Positions 16,271 to 24,897 of a stretch of DNA of 37,132 bases are shown piece after piece. The notes below the pieces were generated by a model that did not search any database, was not told the DNA's origin, and worked only from the letters and a program-made list of their open reading frames with translations. Position 1 is the stretch's first letter; every line of letters begins with the position of its first letter. Made by a program: the position numbers and the translations under genes. Source of the stretch: Calditrichota bacterium. Lineage in GTDB: Bacteria > Calditrichota > Calditrichia > RBG-13-44-9 > J075. Where the stretch lies: the NCBI GenBank assembly GCA_020434205.1, contig JAGRBF010000104.1, forward strand, positions 34,423 through 71,554, in the 5' to 3' direction.

Positions 16271-17995
16271 ATGATTCCCCGGCGCAATCCGGGGAATTTT
16301 TTTTATATGCTGATTCTAAACCTCCTCAACAAATACTGGCCACTCCTGGCCGCAGCATTTCTGGCAATTCTGCAGGGTTATCACTACGGCATCGGGGACC
16401 TGGCTACCTATGTCCCTTTCGTCTGGCATCATATCGACCCGCAGTATTTCTCCGGCGATTTGCTGACCAGGACCCTGGGCGATCACCCGGTTTATATCTG
16501 GCATTTGGTTGCCTTTCTGGCTCGCCTGATGGACATCCAAACCGTCTTTTTTGTCCTTTTTATTGCCCAGGTTCTTCTGCTGGCCATGGCCTATCGCTAT
16601 TTTTTTCGCACTTTTTTCTCTACCGGGGACCCGGGGTGGATTGTAATGCTCCTGATCCTGGTGACCCCAATTAACGCCGCTGCCATGGGCCGCTACGGCC
16701 TGAATCCTTATCTGTATTTCCATCCCGGGGCATTGGCCCAGGCGGCCCTGCTGTTCGGCTATTGTTTGCTGGACCGGGATCGCTGGTTGGCGGGGAGTGC
16801 GGTCCTGGGGGCCATTTTCCTGTTTCACCCGTTTACTGCCCTGTACGGCGCCCTGCTCCTGGGCTTCCGGATTCTGATCGACTTCCGGCACCAGCCGCTT
16901 TCCCTTCTCCTGATGTCGATGGCCCTGTTCCTGCTGGTTTCCGCTCCCTCCTGGGGTCCTTTTTTGTATCATAAAATCGGCGCAGGGGAAATCGCCTTCG
17001 ATAAGGCCCTTTGGCTGGAACTGGTCCGCGGCCGCATGAAGTTTTCCTTCTTCATCTCCCAATGGATTCCCGACCGTTTTATCCACCTTCTCCTCGCGTC
17101 TGCCGGGATTCTGGCTTATCATCGCCATCCCGCCTTCCGGAGATTGCTCCCCGTTCTGCTAACCGTGGCAACCGCCCTGCTGGTAATGGCCCTGGGGGAT
17201 CTTTTCTCAATAAAATTTATCCTGCAACTGCAGTTAGCCCGCAATTCTTTCCTGCTTTTTCCGGTTATCGCCGGTCTGGTGATTCATCACATCATGCACA
17301 TGCCTCCCGGGCAGTTGCGCAGTTGGCGTGCTCTGTTGCTCTTGGTGCCGCTGATCCTGATGCTGCAAACGCCGGTGGGAGACAAAACGAATCCGGCCCG
17401 ATGGCTCCTGTTAAGCATGGCTTTGCTGGGAACTATCTGGATTGTCTGGCAAGCCATGCCGCATTGGCGACGTTTTTATGTGGGACTCATTTGGGCGCTG
17501 GCCCTGGTGATGTGCGGAACCCTAGTTGTAAACCGCCTGACGGAAACGGGGCGTTTTGTTGATGAAACCGCCACCTCCCCCTGGGAACAGCTTCAGATTT
17601 TTTGTGAACGAGAGCTTCCGGTTGATGCCGTGGTAATGACCCCCATCCACCGGGAAGGGTTCCGCTCCCTCTCCAAGCGCAGTATTTTCGGCAGCTTTAA
17701 GGATGGCGCCCCCCACAATTATTCAAATAAAACCATTTTTGAGTGGTGGGAGCGGATGCAGGCCCTGGGGGTTACCCTGCCTTTTCGCCGCGACCGGTTT
17801 CCGGGGCTTTATCGGGAAAATGCGGAGAAGGTGGCCCGGCAAAACGGTATTCGATATGTGGTATACGAGAGAGGTTCGCAAAGTCCGGATGAGAGCTGGG
17901 AGGGAATACTATACGAAAATGAGGGATTTCGGATCGTCGATCTGGATGCCTTAAACCCCGGGAAAGAAAAAGATGCGGATCAGGTGGACGAGTAG
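16271..17995 (+). CDS. Large polytopic membrane protein, DUF6798-like
   Basis: Up to 574 residues. About ten to twelve membrane segments fill residues 13-440, with a polar first loop (GIGDLATYVPF...FSGDLL) reminiscent of GT-C-type enzymes. A soluble C-terminal domain follows (about 445-574), with AVVMTPIHREGFRSLSKRS and IFEWWERMQ resembling DUF6798; I hold this family name loosely. ATG 16271 has AAGGA 11 bases upstream, but its first codons are written by an intrinsic terminator stem; ATG 16307 directly after the T-run is the alternative and lacks a ribosome site. The 3' end overlaps the convergent pgpA gene by 45 bases. Function unknown. Confidence 0.75.
   Translation: MIPRRNPGNFFYMLILNLLNKYWPLLAAAFLAILQGYHYGIGDLATYVPFVWHHIDPQYFSGDLLTRTLGDHPVYIWHLVAFLARLMDIQTVFFVLFIAQVLLLAMAYRYFFRTFFSTGDPGWIVMLLILVTPINAAAMGRYGLNPYLYFHPGALAQAALLFGYCLLDRDRWLAGSAVLGAIFLFHPFTALYGALLLGFRILIDFRHQPLSLLLMSMALFLLVSAPSWGPFLYHKIGAGEIAFDKALWLELVRGRMKFSFFISQWIPDRFIHLLLASAGILAYHRHPAFRRLLPVLLTVATALLVMALGDLFSIKFILQLQLARNSFLLFPVIAGLVIHHIMHMPPGQLRSWRALLLLVPLILMLQTPVGDKTNPARWLLLSMALLGTIWIVWQAMPHWRRFYVGLIWALALVMCGTLVVNRLTETGRFVDETATSPWEQLQIFCERELPVDAVVMTPIHREGFRSLSKRSIFGSFKDGAPHNYSNKTIFEWWERMQALGVTLPFRRDRFPGLYRENAEKVARQNGIRYVVYERGSQSPDESWEGILYENEGFRIVDLDALNPGKEKDADQVDE
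16274..16304 (+). terminator. Intrinsic terminator overlapping the start of the membrane-protein gene
   Basis: Perfect 9-bp stem ATTCCCCGG (16274-16282) / CCGGGGAAT (16289-16297) with a 6-base loop, running into eight T (16297-16304). It lies 100 bases after the pentapeptide gene stop and 3 bases after the first ATG (16271) of the next gene. Confidence 0.85.
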
Positions 17996-18409
17996 CAGGG
18001 TGTAAATCCCCGCCCCAACATCGTCCATCATAATGCCCCACCCTTCGGGCAGTTTCTGAATGCTGTTGATGGGAAAGGGCTTCCAGATGTCGAACAGGCG
18101 AAAAAGGCCCAGGGCGATCAGAAAAAGCCACAGATGATGGGGCACCAACCACAGCCCCAACCACATGCCCACCATTTCATCCACCACCACCATACCCGGA
18201 TCATGTTTACCCAGGTCGCGCTCGACCATGGTGGCAGACCAGATCCCGATAGCCCCGATAAGCAAGGTAACCCCGATTAATAAAGCCGGATCTTGAGGAA
18301 GCAGGAAGTAGGCGATTAGCCAGGCCAGAATGGTTCCCGCGGTTCCCGGTGCGCCCGGGGTGTAGCCGGAACCCAGTCCGGTGGCAATAAAATAATGAAA
18401 TGCCCGCAT
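17951..18409 (-). CDS. pgpA: Phosphatidylglycerophosphatase A
   Basis: A 152-residue inner-membrane phosphatase that removes phosphate from phosphatidylglycerol phosphate to give phosphatidylglycerol. Family signatures are clear: GLGSGYTPGAPGTAGT near the N-terminus, the metal-site stretch DPGMVVVDEMVGMW and LFRLFDIWKPFPI, with four membrane segments. The frame is open to 18487, but ATG 18409 begins the conserved part and has AAAGGGA six bases upstream. It is the last gene of a minus-strand series after an SRPBCC gene (61-base gap). Its last 45 bases overlap, antisense, the end of the membrane-protein gene. Confidence 0.92.
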   Translation of the reverse strand: MRAFHYFIATGLGSGYTPGAPGTAGTILAWLIAYFLLPQDPALLIGVTLLIGAIGIWSATMVERDLGKHDPGMVVVDEMVGMWLGLWLVPHHLWLFLIALGLFRLFDIWKPFPINSIQKLPEGWGIMMDDVGAGIYTLLLVHLIRIFFFPGV

Positions 18410-18470
18410 GCAAGTATCCCTTTCAACGCAGGAACATACGGTTAGAAGGGCAAAGAAACAAGGGGTGGAA

Positions 18471-18914
18471 TCAGCCTTTACCGGCAAAGTACCGTCTGTA
18501 GATGGGCTTTCGGTAGAGAAAAAGAAGGTAAAAGAAGGGCCACATCAACCAATCCGCAAAGAAGAACGGGGCGCGAAAATTCACTTCATCGATAATCATA
18601 CTGGATTTCCCGTCTTTTACGATGCGGTGCTTGTGGTTCCAGTGTTTCAGAAAAAAGGGCAGGACCAGACCCTCATCAATAAAGAAAAATTCCTCGTCGG
18701 AAGTCTGGTTGGCGCTGATACGGCTGACCCAGGACTGTTTAAACAGGAGAAAATTAAGCTCCAGATGGATCAAATCCCCTTTTTCCATACCGTCATAGCG
18801 GACGATGCTAACCGGGGGAAAGGGGGGATTGACCCTCTTAAACAGATCCCGGGTAAACCCTTCCCGAACGCCTTGCATCGGTAGGTTTACCCGGGTGCGA
18901 ACCGATAATTTCAT
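18471..18914 (-). CDS. SRPBCC-family (START/Bet v1-like) protein
   Basis: A 147-residue protein with the layout of the COG4276-type SRPBCC group: an N-terminal strand (KLSVRTRVNLP), a middle FKRVNPPFPPVSIVRYDGM helix-strand part, and a C-terminal HWNHKHRIV...ADWLMWPFFYLLFLYRKPIYRRYF segment, seen here in pieces. Such folds form a hydrophobic ligand pocket; the ligand is unknown. It begins two bases after the ribA stop, so the two are probably translated from one message. No Shine-Dalgarno is visible, in keeping with coupling. The C-terminal aromatic helix could associate with the membrane. Confidence 0.75.
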   Translation of the reverse strand: MKLSVRTRVNLPMQGVREGFTRDLFKRVNPPFPPVSIVRYDGMEKGDLIHLELNFLLFKQSWVSRISANQTSDEEFFFIDEGLVLPFFLKHWNHKHRIVKDGKSSMIIDEVNFRAPFFFADWLMWPFFYLLFLYRKPIYRRYFAGKG

Positions 18915-18916
18915 AT

Positions 18917-19549
18917 CTACCCGGCAATGGAACTGGGTTGAAAGCTTAGCAAGTGCCCGGACTTGCAGGCTTTGGTGCGCAGGTAGTCTTCGTTGAGATC
19001 GTTCGGGACAATTTGAATGGGCAAACGCTCGACAACTTCGATTCCATGCTGACTCAGACCGGATAATTTCTGGGGATTGTTGGTGAGCAGGCGGACCGAG
19101 TGGATGCCCAATTTCCGTAACATCAGTGCGGCAATATCATAACGCCGCAAATCGTCGGGAAAACCGAGTTTGTGATTGGCCTCGACCGTGTCGTAGCCCT
19201 TTTCCTGCAGGGCATAAGCGCGGATCTTGTTGCCCAGGCCGATTCCCCGCCCTTCCTGACGCATGTACAACACCACCCCGGCCGGTTCTTGCCGGATGTA
19301 GCGCAGGGCGGTTTGGAGCTGCTCCCGGCAATCGCATTTCAGGGACCCCAGCACCTCGCTGGTCAGGCATTCGGAGTGGATGCGCACTGCGACCGGTTGA
19401 TGGACCTCGGGGGTGCCGTGGACAATTGCCAGGTGTTCTTTGTTATCGATGGTGTTGCGAAAAACCAGAACCCGAAAGGTGCCGTATTGGGTGGGAAGGT
19501 TGGTTTCCGCATAAAGGGTAACCCGGGGTGAGGGATATTTGATGGCCAT
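18917..19549 (-). CDS. ribA: GTP cyclohydrolase II
   Basis: A 210-residue stand-alone GTP cyclohydrolase II, which opens GTP to 2,5-diamino-6-ribosylamino-pyrimidinone phosphate, formate and pyrophosphate, the first riboflavin step. Zinc ligands are C61, C72 and C74 in HSECLTSEVLGSLKCDC; the catalytic loop is MRQEGRGIGLGNKIRAYALQ; DTVEANHKLGF follows. It is not fused to a RibB domain, unlike many Bacteroidetes enzymes. ATG 19549 follows AAAGGA. The gene heads ribA-SRPBCC-pgpA. An 18-bp inverted repeat lies upstream; no FMN-riboswitch-like sequence was recognised. Confidence 0.95.
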   Translation of the reverse strand: MAIKYPSPRVTLYAETNLPTQYGTFRVLVFRNTIDNKEHLAIVHGTPEVHQPVAVRIHSECLTSEVLGSLKCDCREQLQTALRYIRQEPAGVVLYMRQEGRGIGLGNKIRAYALQEKGYDTVEANHKLGFPDDLRRYDIAALMLRKLGIHSVRLLTNNPQKLSGLSQHGIEVVERLPIQIVPNDLNEDYLRTKACKSGHLLSFQPSSIAG

Positions 19550-19625
19550 AAGTTTCCTTTCTCAAAGGGGAGTAATCGTTGCTGCTACGCCTCAAAGGTA
19601 ATCCGGTTAAAATTACTTGGATTAA

Positions 19626-19704
19626 AAACGAGCGTTTTGAGCGTTTTTATATTAACCGAAGAAAGTTGAGGTGTCAAGGAAAATATCGCTCAAAACGCTC
19701 GTTT
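19626..19704. repeat. 18-bp perfect inverted repeat with 43-base spacer
   Basis: AAACGAGCGTTTTGAGCG (19626-19643) and its exact complement (19687-19704). The left arm contains two GAGCGTTTT units in tandem and a related GGGCGTTTTGAGG occurs at 19726-19738. On the minus strand the 3' arm is followed by a short T-run (CGTTTTTAAT), so it could end the DUF4846 transcript, although the loop is long. Confidence 0.75.
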
Positions 19705-19741
19705 GCTGAAAAGTGCGGTAAATTGGGCGTTTTGAGGAAAG

Positions 19742-20590
19742 TCAATCGGAAAAGCGATGCAGGTCGGAGGGCCGGAAGGTCCACTCCGGGGTGATGATTT
19801 GCGGGGTATGGTCGATTTCATACCAGGGGGAAAGCTCGGGAGCCACCGGATTTTTGAGAACATGGATATTCTGGGCGGGCATATAGCTTTGCAGCAGTAG
19901 GTAAATCTTGCGGCCGCTTTGCGGGTTAACGGCCATATCGGCCACCAACACCGCGTGCCCGGGAAAACCACCCTGAATAAAAACGTCCCCGGCTTCCATT
20001 TTTTCCAGATCGGCGACCCGGATAAGCTCCCGTTTCAGCGAATAGGTTCCGGCATAGGTGAAAATCGTCTGCAGATATTTACTGAAATTGCCGTAATCCC
20101 GTCCTTTGCGACCGGTATGGACCCAAAAGACCTTGTTGCCACGGATATCCGGGCGTTTTCCCTCCACCCATTCGCCAAAAGAACAGCGGTCTCCGCTGGT
20201 AAAATTGAAGGCTATTTCCCGGGAGGAATCGCCGTACAGAAATTCGGCGCGAAGGCGAATTACCGCATCGGCGCATTGCTGGAGATCGCTCTTCCCAACG
20301 TCGATATTGATTACCGCCGCATGGGCAGATTGATTGCCCTTCAATTGTCCGTTGAACAAACGAACCGGGGTGTCTGAGGGAAGCAACGGCAGGTTGCGCA
20401 GCCAGTTGGCAAAACTCCCGCTGTCCGCTGCTTCTCTCAGAAAACCGGGAGGCGGGGCGAAGCGCATTTGCAGGGTCTCAGAACTGTTTCCCGCCCCGGG
20501 CCAGGAGAACTGCTGGGCGAAAAGCGGAAAAACCAGCAAAATTATTGCCGGCATCAGGACCCTTTGGGATCGTTTGATCATACAAGGCAT
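19742..20590 (-). CDS. DUF4846-domain secreted protein
   Basis: About 282 residues. An N-terminal signal peptide (hydrophobic stretch LMPAIILLVFPLFAQQ) is followed by the DUF4846 domain: RFAPPPGFLREAADSGSFANW in two adjoining parts, WLRNLPLLPSDTPV, VGKSDLQQCADAVIRLRAEF, and a C-terminal GHAVLVADMAVN segment that has the look of a papain/NlpC-like His region. Its biochemical role is not established. Start is uncertain: ATG 20590 or ATG 20581, neither with a good ribosome site; the open frame to 20686 runs into an inverted-repeat element and is less likely. It is transcribed toward ribA, 190 bases away. Confidence 0.8.
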   Translation of the reverse strand: MPCMIKRSQRVLMPAIILLVFPLFAQQFSWPGAGNSSETLQMRFAPPPGFLREAADSGSFANWLRNLPLLPSDTPVRLFNGQLKGNQSAHAAVINIDVGKSDLQQCADAVIRLRAEFLYGDSSREIAFNFTSGDRCSFGEWVEGKRPDIRGNKVFWVHTGRKGRDYGNFSKYLQTIFTYAGTYSLKRELIRVADLEKMEAGDVFIQGGFPGHAVLVADMAVNPQSGRKIYLLLQSYMPAQNIHVLKNPVAPELSPWYEIDHTPQIITPEWTFRPSDLHRFSD

Positions 20591-20670
20591 AGCTTTATAA
20601 CTCAATTTTTGAACGGCATTTGTGCCGGACTGATAACTCATAATTACGAAACCAAACCCATTTTTGTTAT

Positions 20671-20876
20671 TTAACCGCGAAATCACGAAGGCGCGAAAAC
20701 TGAAACCAGACGGATCTGACCCTGCACCGGAAAATCTGCTCGTCGGGCTGTTATACGTGGACCAGCATGGATAGCTGATTTACGTCCGCTCCCCAAAGCA
20801 GGTGTGGGCATGGAATTCTGTGTCCGGCAAAAACTAAACACATTAATTCTTCGCGATTTCGTGATTTCGCGGTTAA
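20671..20876. mobile_element. MITE-like 206-bp element with 19-bp terminal inverted repeats
   Basis: TTAACCGCGAAATCACGAA (20671-20689) is matched exactly by its complement at 20858-20876. The inner sequence has no coding frame of note and no transposase. Both arms continue into degenerate CGAAA-type units (GCGCGAAAAC; CGCGAA). It fills most of the gene-free stretch 20591-21047 between divergent genes. No target-site duplication is evident directly outside the arms. Confidence 0.55.
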
Positions 20877-20955
20877 TGGGCCGGAAATTGCTTCTTGCGC
20901 GTAACGTCAACTGATAATTGCCAATGGGGATAGGCAAGATCAGGAATAGATTTCC

Positions 20956-20983
20956 ATTGGCGTTCCCGCTTGGTATATTATAA
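20956..20983 (+). promoter_or_regulatory. Probable sigma70 promoter of the TPR/transglutaminase gene
   Basis: TTGGCG (20956-20961), 16-base spacer, TATAAA (20978-20983). Predicted start near 20990, a leader of about 58 bases; AAGGA sits five bases before the ATG at 21048. Confidence 0.5.
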
Positions 20984-21047
20984 AACCAACCGGGGACTGA
21001 GTTTGTGATCCACGACTGCACATAAATAACCGAACGTAAGGAATGCC

Positions 21048-24000
21048 ATGCTGAATTTCCGGGCCCTTTTTTTGCTGATCCTTTTTTTGGCGGTTCCCCT
21101 ACTTGCCGACCGTAGCCAGAGCGAACAAATGGTAAATCGGGCCTGGGAGGCCTGGGACCGGGGCGATAAGGGAGAGGTCCTCCCCCTGTTCGAAAAGGCC
21201 ATTGCCGCAGATTCCACCAATACCCGCGCTCTGCTGGGGCTTTCCCTCTGGTATGAGCTCCATGAGCAATACAAACCCGCCTGGGGTTTGTTTCGCCGCT
21301 TTCTACACCAGGAAAAAAATCCCTATCCTTACCTTTTCGCGACCTGGACCACCCCCAAAATGGCGGTTCCGGACAAAAAGGAGATGGGGGTTTTCCCGGT
21401 CTGGATGGATCTGGTCGACCACCCGGACCCGACCGGAACCCTGCAGGCTATGGCCTTTCAGGAATTGGGCGATTTTTACCAGCGCCGGGGTATGCTGGAT
21501 TCTTCCCGATATTACTACGAACAAACCCGTGCTCTGGAAGACTGGACGGTCTGCGGTCCGTTTGACAACATTTCCGCCTCCGGTTTCGAGCGGATCTTTC
21601 CGCCGGAAGGCAAATACGATTTTCAGAAAACCTATCCCGGCCAGAGCGGTGTTCCGGCCAAATGGCATAAAATCAGCGCGATCCGCAGCGACGGCTGGAT
21701 CGATTTCCGGCGCTATTACGCTTATGACAACGCCGTTTATTTCGGCAATACCTTTGTCTATTCTCCCCGGAAACAGCGCGCGGAAATCCGGGTGGGCACC
21801 TCGGGGTCTCTGAAAGTTTTCCTGAATGACGAGTTGATCCTGGAATATTTCGATGAGAACAACAACGATCTCGATACCTATGTGGTAACCGCCGATTTGC
21901 AGAAGGGTTGGAATCGCCTGTTGATCAAGTGCGGCTATTCGGAAATTACCCAATGCAACTTCATGGCCAGAGTTACCGATGGGCAGGGTCAGGCGCTGGA
22001 GGGCATCCGATACAGCAGCGAACCCCAGAAATATTCCGCCAAACCCGGTGCCGAGCCCCGGGTTCGCCCCAATTTCGCCGAGCAGTATTTTGAGGAGCAG
22101 ATTCGCCTTTTTCCCGACCAATTGGAAAACTATGTGCTGCTGGCGCATTGTTATCTGCGCAACGACAAGGCCATCGAGGGGGAGTTGACCCTTCGGGAAG
22201 CCATCCGCCGGGCGCCGGGAAATCCCCTGCTTTATCAGAATATTGTCGAGGCCTACTCCCGCGGGGAAAAGTTCGATGAGATTGCCACCACCATGGAACG
22301 CCTCTACGATATTGATGAGAATTTGCCCTTTGCCATCCGCTTTCAGTACAACCGCCTGATGGAGAGCGAACAATTTGATCGGGGAGAAGAATTGCTCAAT
22401 CGCCTGCGGGAAATTGTTCCGGGAACTGCGGAACTGGCCGCCGAAGAAATCGGGTTCTATTCCGCCAAACGGGATGTGCCCAAAATTATCGAATCCACCG
22501 AAACGGCCTACCGGGAATTTCCGGACAACTGGCAGATTGCCGCCACCCGGGCCATGATCAGCATCCAAACCACCCGGGCTTATGGCGAGGCGGTGGAAAT
22601 CTATCAGAAATACCTGGAAAAAAATTACACCATAAATGCCCTTTCCACGCTGGCGGAAACCTATCTGAAAGCTTCCGCAGTAGACCTGTGGCTGGAAACC
22701 GCCGTCAAAATTCTGGAACTGGATCCCGCTGCCACCGGCTATCGCTATCAAATGGCCAATACCTTTACCTCGCTGCAGCGTTTTGACGAAGCCCGCCAGT
22801 ACATTCAGTCCGCCATCGATATTTGTCCCAACAGCTCCGTATATTGGGCCCAGTTGGGTGCCATCGAAAACGGGGCCAGCCGGCCGGAAGCGGCCATGGT
22901 GGCCTATCGCAACGCCCTGATGTTTAACCCGGCCAATTACGATGCCCGGGAGAAACTGCGCGAATTGGAGGGCAAGAAGTCGATTTTTTCCAATTTCCGC
23001 ACCTTTACTGTAGAGGAGATGATGGCCGCGGCTCCCGGTCGCGAGGCTTATCCCAACGATAATGCCCTCATCCTTTTTAACAACCTCAACCGGGTGGTCT
23101 ACGAAAAAGGGGCCTCGGAAATGACCGAAGAACTGCTGGTAAAGGTGTTTAACGCCAGCGGGATTGATGATTTCAAGGAATACTGGATTCAGCACAACGG
23201 TTTTAACGAGGACCTGACCGTCGAAGAAGCCAAAGTGCTTAAAGCGGACGGGTCGGAAATTGAAGCAGATGTGAACGGCAACCACGTGGTCTTCAAATCC
23301 CTGGAAGAAAATGAATTCATTTATCTGAAGTGGCGCATCAAAAATTATTACAGCGGCAAGCTGTCCAATCATTTCTGGGATCAGTTTTTCTTCAACGGAT
23401 TTTACCCGGTGGCGAGAATCCGCTATTCTCTGCTGGTGCCCCGCGGTTTCACCTTCAATTACAAAACCCAGGCGATGGACCTGCGCCCCGAAAAAAGCAA
23501 TACCGCGGACGGGACCCTCTACGAATGGGATCTTCACGACGAACCGGCGGTGGTGTACGAATACGGCATGCCCATTCTGGAAGACGTCGGCAAGGTGCTC
23601 TACCTGTCCAGCATTGCGGATTGGGGATTTATGGTGGATTGGTATCAGGATCTGGCCCGCAATAAAACCCGCAGTTCCTACGAGATTCGCGAGCAGGTGG
23701 AAAAGCTGTTTGCTGGCCGGGAAAATCTCAGCGAAACCGAAAAAATCAAAACCATCTACAACTTCATCACCGAAAATATCCGCTACAGCAGCGTCTCCTT
23801 CCGGCAATCGGGTTTGATTCCCCAAAAAGCCCGAGACGTCCTGGTAAGCCGGATCGGGGATTGCAAGGATGTCTCCACTCTGGCGATCGCCATGCTCAAG
23901 GAAGTGGGTATAGATGCCCACTATGTTCTGGTGAATACCCGGGACGAGGGGTATAATACCAACACCCTGCCCTCTATCGCCTTTAACCACTGTATCGCCG

Positions 24001-24818
24001 GCGTGGAAACCAAAGGCGGGATTCAGTATCTGGACCTGACCGCCAACAACTTTCCCTTTGGCTCCACCCCACCCATGAACGAAGAAGCGTTTTCTTTGCT
24101 GATCAAACCCGGGGTGAGCAAAACCATGCATCTTTTGCCGGAGTGGTTCAGCAGTCAGAATATCAGCCGGAGCAGCACGGTAACAATCGGGGAGGACAAT
24201 GCCATCGAGGTGGATCTGGCCACGGTTCGTACCGGCACCCTGGCCGCCAGCCTGCGCCAGAGTTTCCGGGATCGGGCCCCGGAGGAACGGAAGCGGACCC
24301 TGATGGAAAGTCTGGCCGGCGACTATCTCAATCTCAAATTATACAGCCTGACCCTGGACAATCTTGAGGCGGTAGACCAGCCGCTGCAATACCACTATCG
24401 CTTCCGGGTGCCGGATTATCTCTCTGCGGTGGAATCGGAAACGGAGGTTTTCAAATTTATGCGGGTACCCTGGACCGACAACCGGGAATCCCTGCAGGCC
24501 CTTTCTTACGAGGAGCGAACCTATCCGTATTACTACTGGCCGGGAGCGGATACCACCCGCGAGGAAATCAGGATCACCTTGCCCCCGGGTCTGGAGCCGG
24601 TTGCCCTGGGTCGGGACGTTTCGCTGAGCACCCCGGTGGCCGATTATCAATTAAATTTCACTTTCAGCAACGGGGTGATTTACGGAAAACGCCTGTTCAT
24701 CAATAAAAAACAGGTGGTGAGTCCGGAAGATTACCGCTCCTTTCGCGAGTTTTATAACCGGGTGGTCCGGGAGGACAGCCGGCAGATTCTGCTGAGACAA
24801 TTGCGGCAAAATCAATAG
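21048..24818 (+). CDS. Secreted TPR - DUF3857 - transglutaminase-like protein
   Basis: A 1256-residue exported protein. Signal peptide at 1-20 (FRALFLLILFLAVPLLAD); TPR-like helices at about 25-120; a beta-sandwich region at about 170-330 (RVGTSGSLKVFLNDELILEY, then a W-N-R-L-L-I-K strand) resembling PA14/galactose-binding folds; further TPRs at about 345-640; DUF3857 at about 660-850; a transglutaminase/protease core with C939 (GDCKD), H981 (FNHC) and D996 (YLDLTAN), so the catalytic triad is intact; then a beta-rich DUF3858-like tail. Proteins of the DUF3857-transglutaminase type are common in Bacteroidetes and relatives; substrate unknown. Most carry no large N-terminal TPR half, making this an enlarged version. 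Confidence 0.9.
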   Translation: MLNFRALFLLILFLAVPLLADRSQSEQMVNRAWEAWDRGDKGEVLPLFEKAIAADSTNTRALLGLSLWYELHEQYKPAWGLFRRFLHQEKNPYPYLFATWTTPKMAVPDKKEMGVFPVWMDLVDHPDPTGTLQAMAFQELGDFYQRRGMLDSSRYYYEQTRALEDWTVCGPFDNISASGFERIFPPEGKYDFQKTYPGQSGVPAKWHKISAIRSDGWIDFRRYYAYDNAVYFGNTFVYSPRKQRAEIRVGTSGSLKVFLNDELILEYFDENNNDLDTYVVTADLQKGWNRLLIKCGYSEITQCNFMARVTDGQGQALEGIRYSSEPQKYSAKPGAEPRVRPNFAEQYFEEQIRLFPDQLENYVLLAHCYLRNDKAIEGELTLREAIRRAPGNPLLYQNIVEAYSRGEKFDEIATTMERLYDIDENLPFAIRFQYNRLMESEQFDRGEELLNRLREIVPGTAELAAEEIGFYSAKRDVPKIIESTETAYREFPDNWQIAATRAMISIQTTRAYGEAVEIYQKYLEKNYTINALSTLAETYLKASAVDLWLETAVKILELDPAATGYRYQMANTFTSLQRFDEARQYIQSAIDICPNSSVYWAQLGAIENGASRPEAAMVAYRNALMFNPANYDAREKLRELEGKKSIFSNFRTFTVEEMMAAAPGREAYPNDNALILFNNLNRVVYEKGASEMTEELLVKVFNASGIDDFKEYWIQHNGFNEDLTVEEAKVLKADGSEIEADVNGNHVVFKSLEENEFIYLKWRIKNYYSGKLSNHFWDQFFFNGFYPVARIRYSLLVPRGFTFNYKTQAMDLRPEKSNTADGTLYEWDLHDEPAVVYEYGMPILEDVGKVLYLSSIADWGFMVDWYQDLARNKTRSSYEIREQVEKLFAGRENLSETEKIKTIYNFITENIRYSSVSFRQSGLIPQKARDVLVSRIGDCKDVSTLAIAMLKEVGIDAHYVLVNTRDEGYNTNTLPSIAFNHCIAGVETKGGIQYLDLTANNFPFGSTPPMNEEAFSLLIKPGVSKTMHLLPEWFSSQNISRSSTVTIGEDNAIEVDLATVRTGTLAASLRQSFRDRAPEERKRTLMESLAGDYLNLKLYSLTLDNLEAVDQPLQYHYRFRVPDYLSAVESETEVFKFMRVPWTDNRESLQALSYEERTYPYYYWPGADTTREEIRITLPPGLEPVALGRDVSLSTPVADYQLNFTFSNGVIYGKRLFINKKQVVSPEDYRSFREFYNRVVREDSRQILLRQLRQNQ

Positions 24819-24897
24819 TTACGCAAACCGCCGGTACCGTAATCATGGGCCTTTCGCGGCCAAAAAAATGTATTTGGGAATCAGAAAAGGATGGGAA

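Noticed and set aside
21303-24131. 942-codon minus-strand frame
   Set aside because: It lies wholly antisense to the TPR/transglutaminase gene, whose domains and catalytic residues are clear; the antisense protein has no recognisable features.
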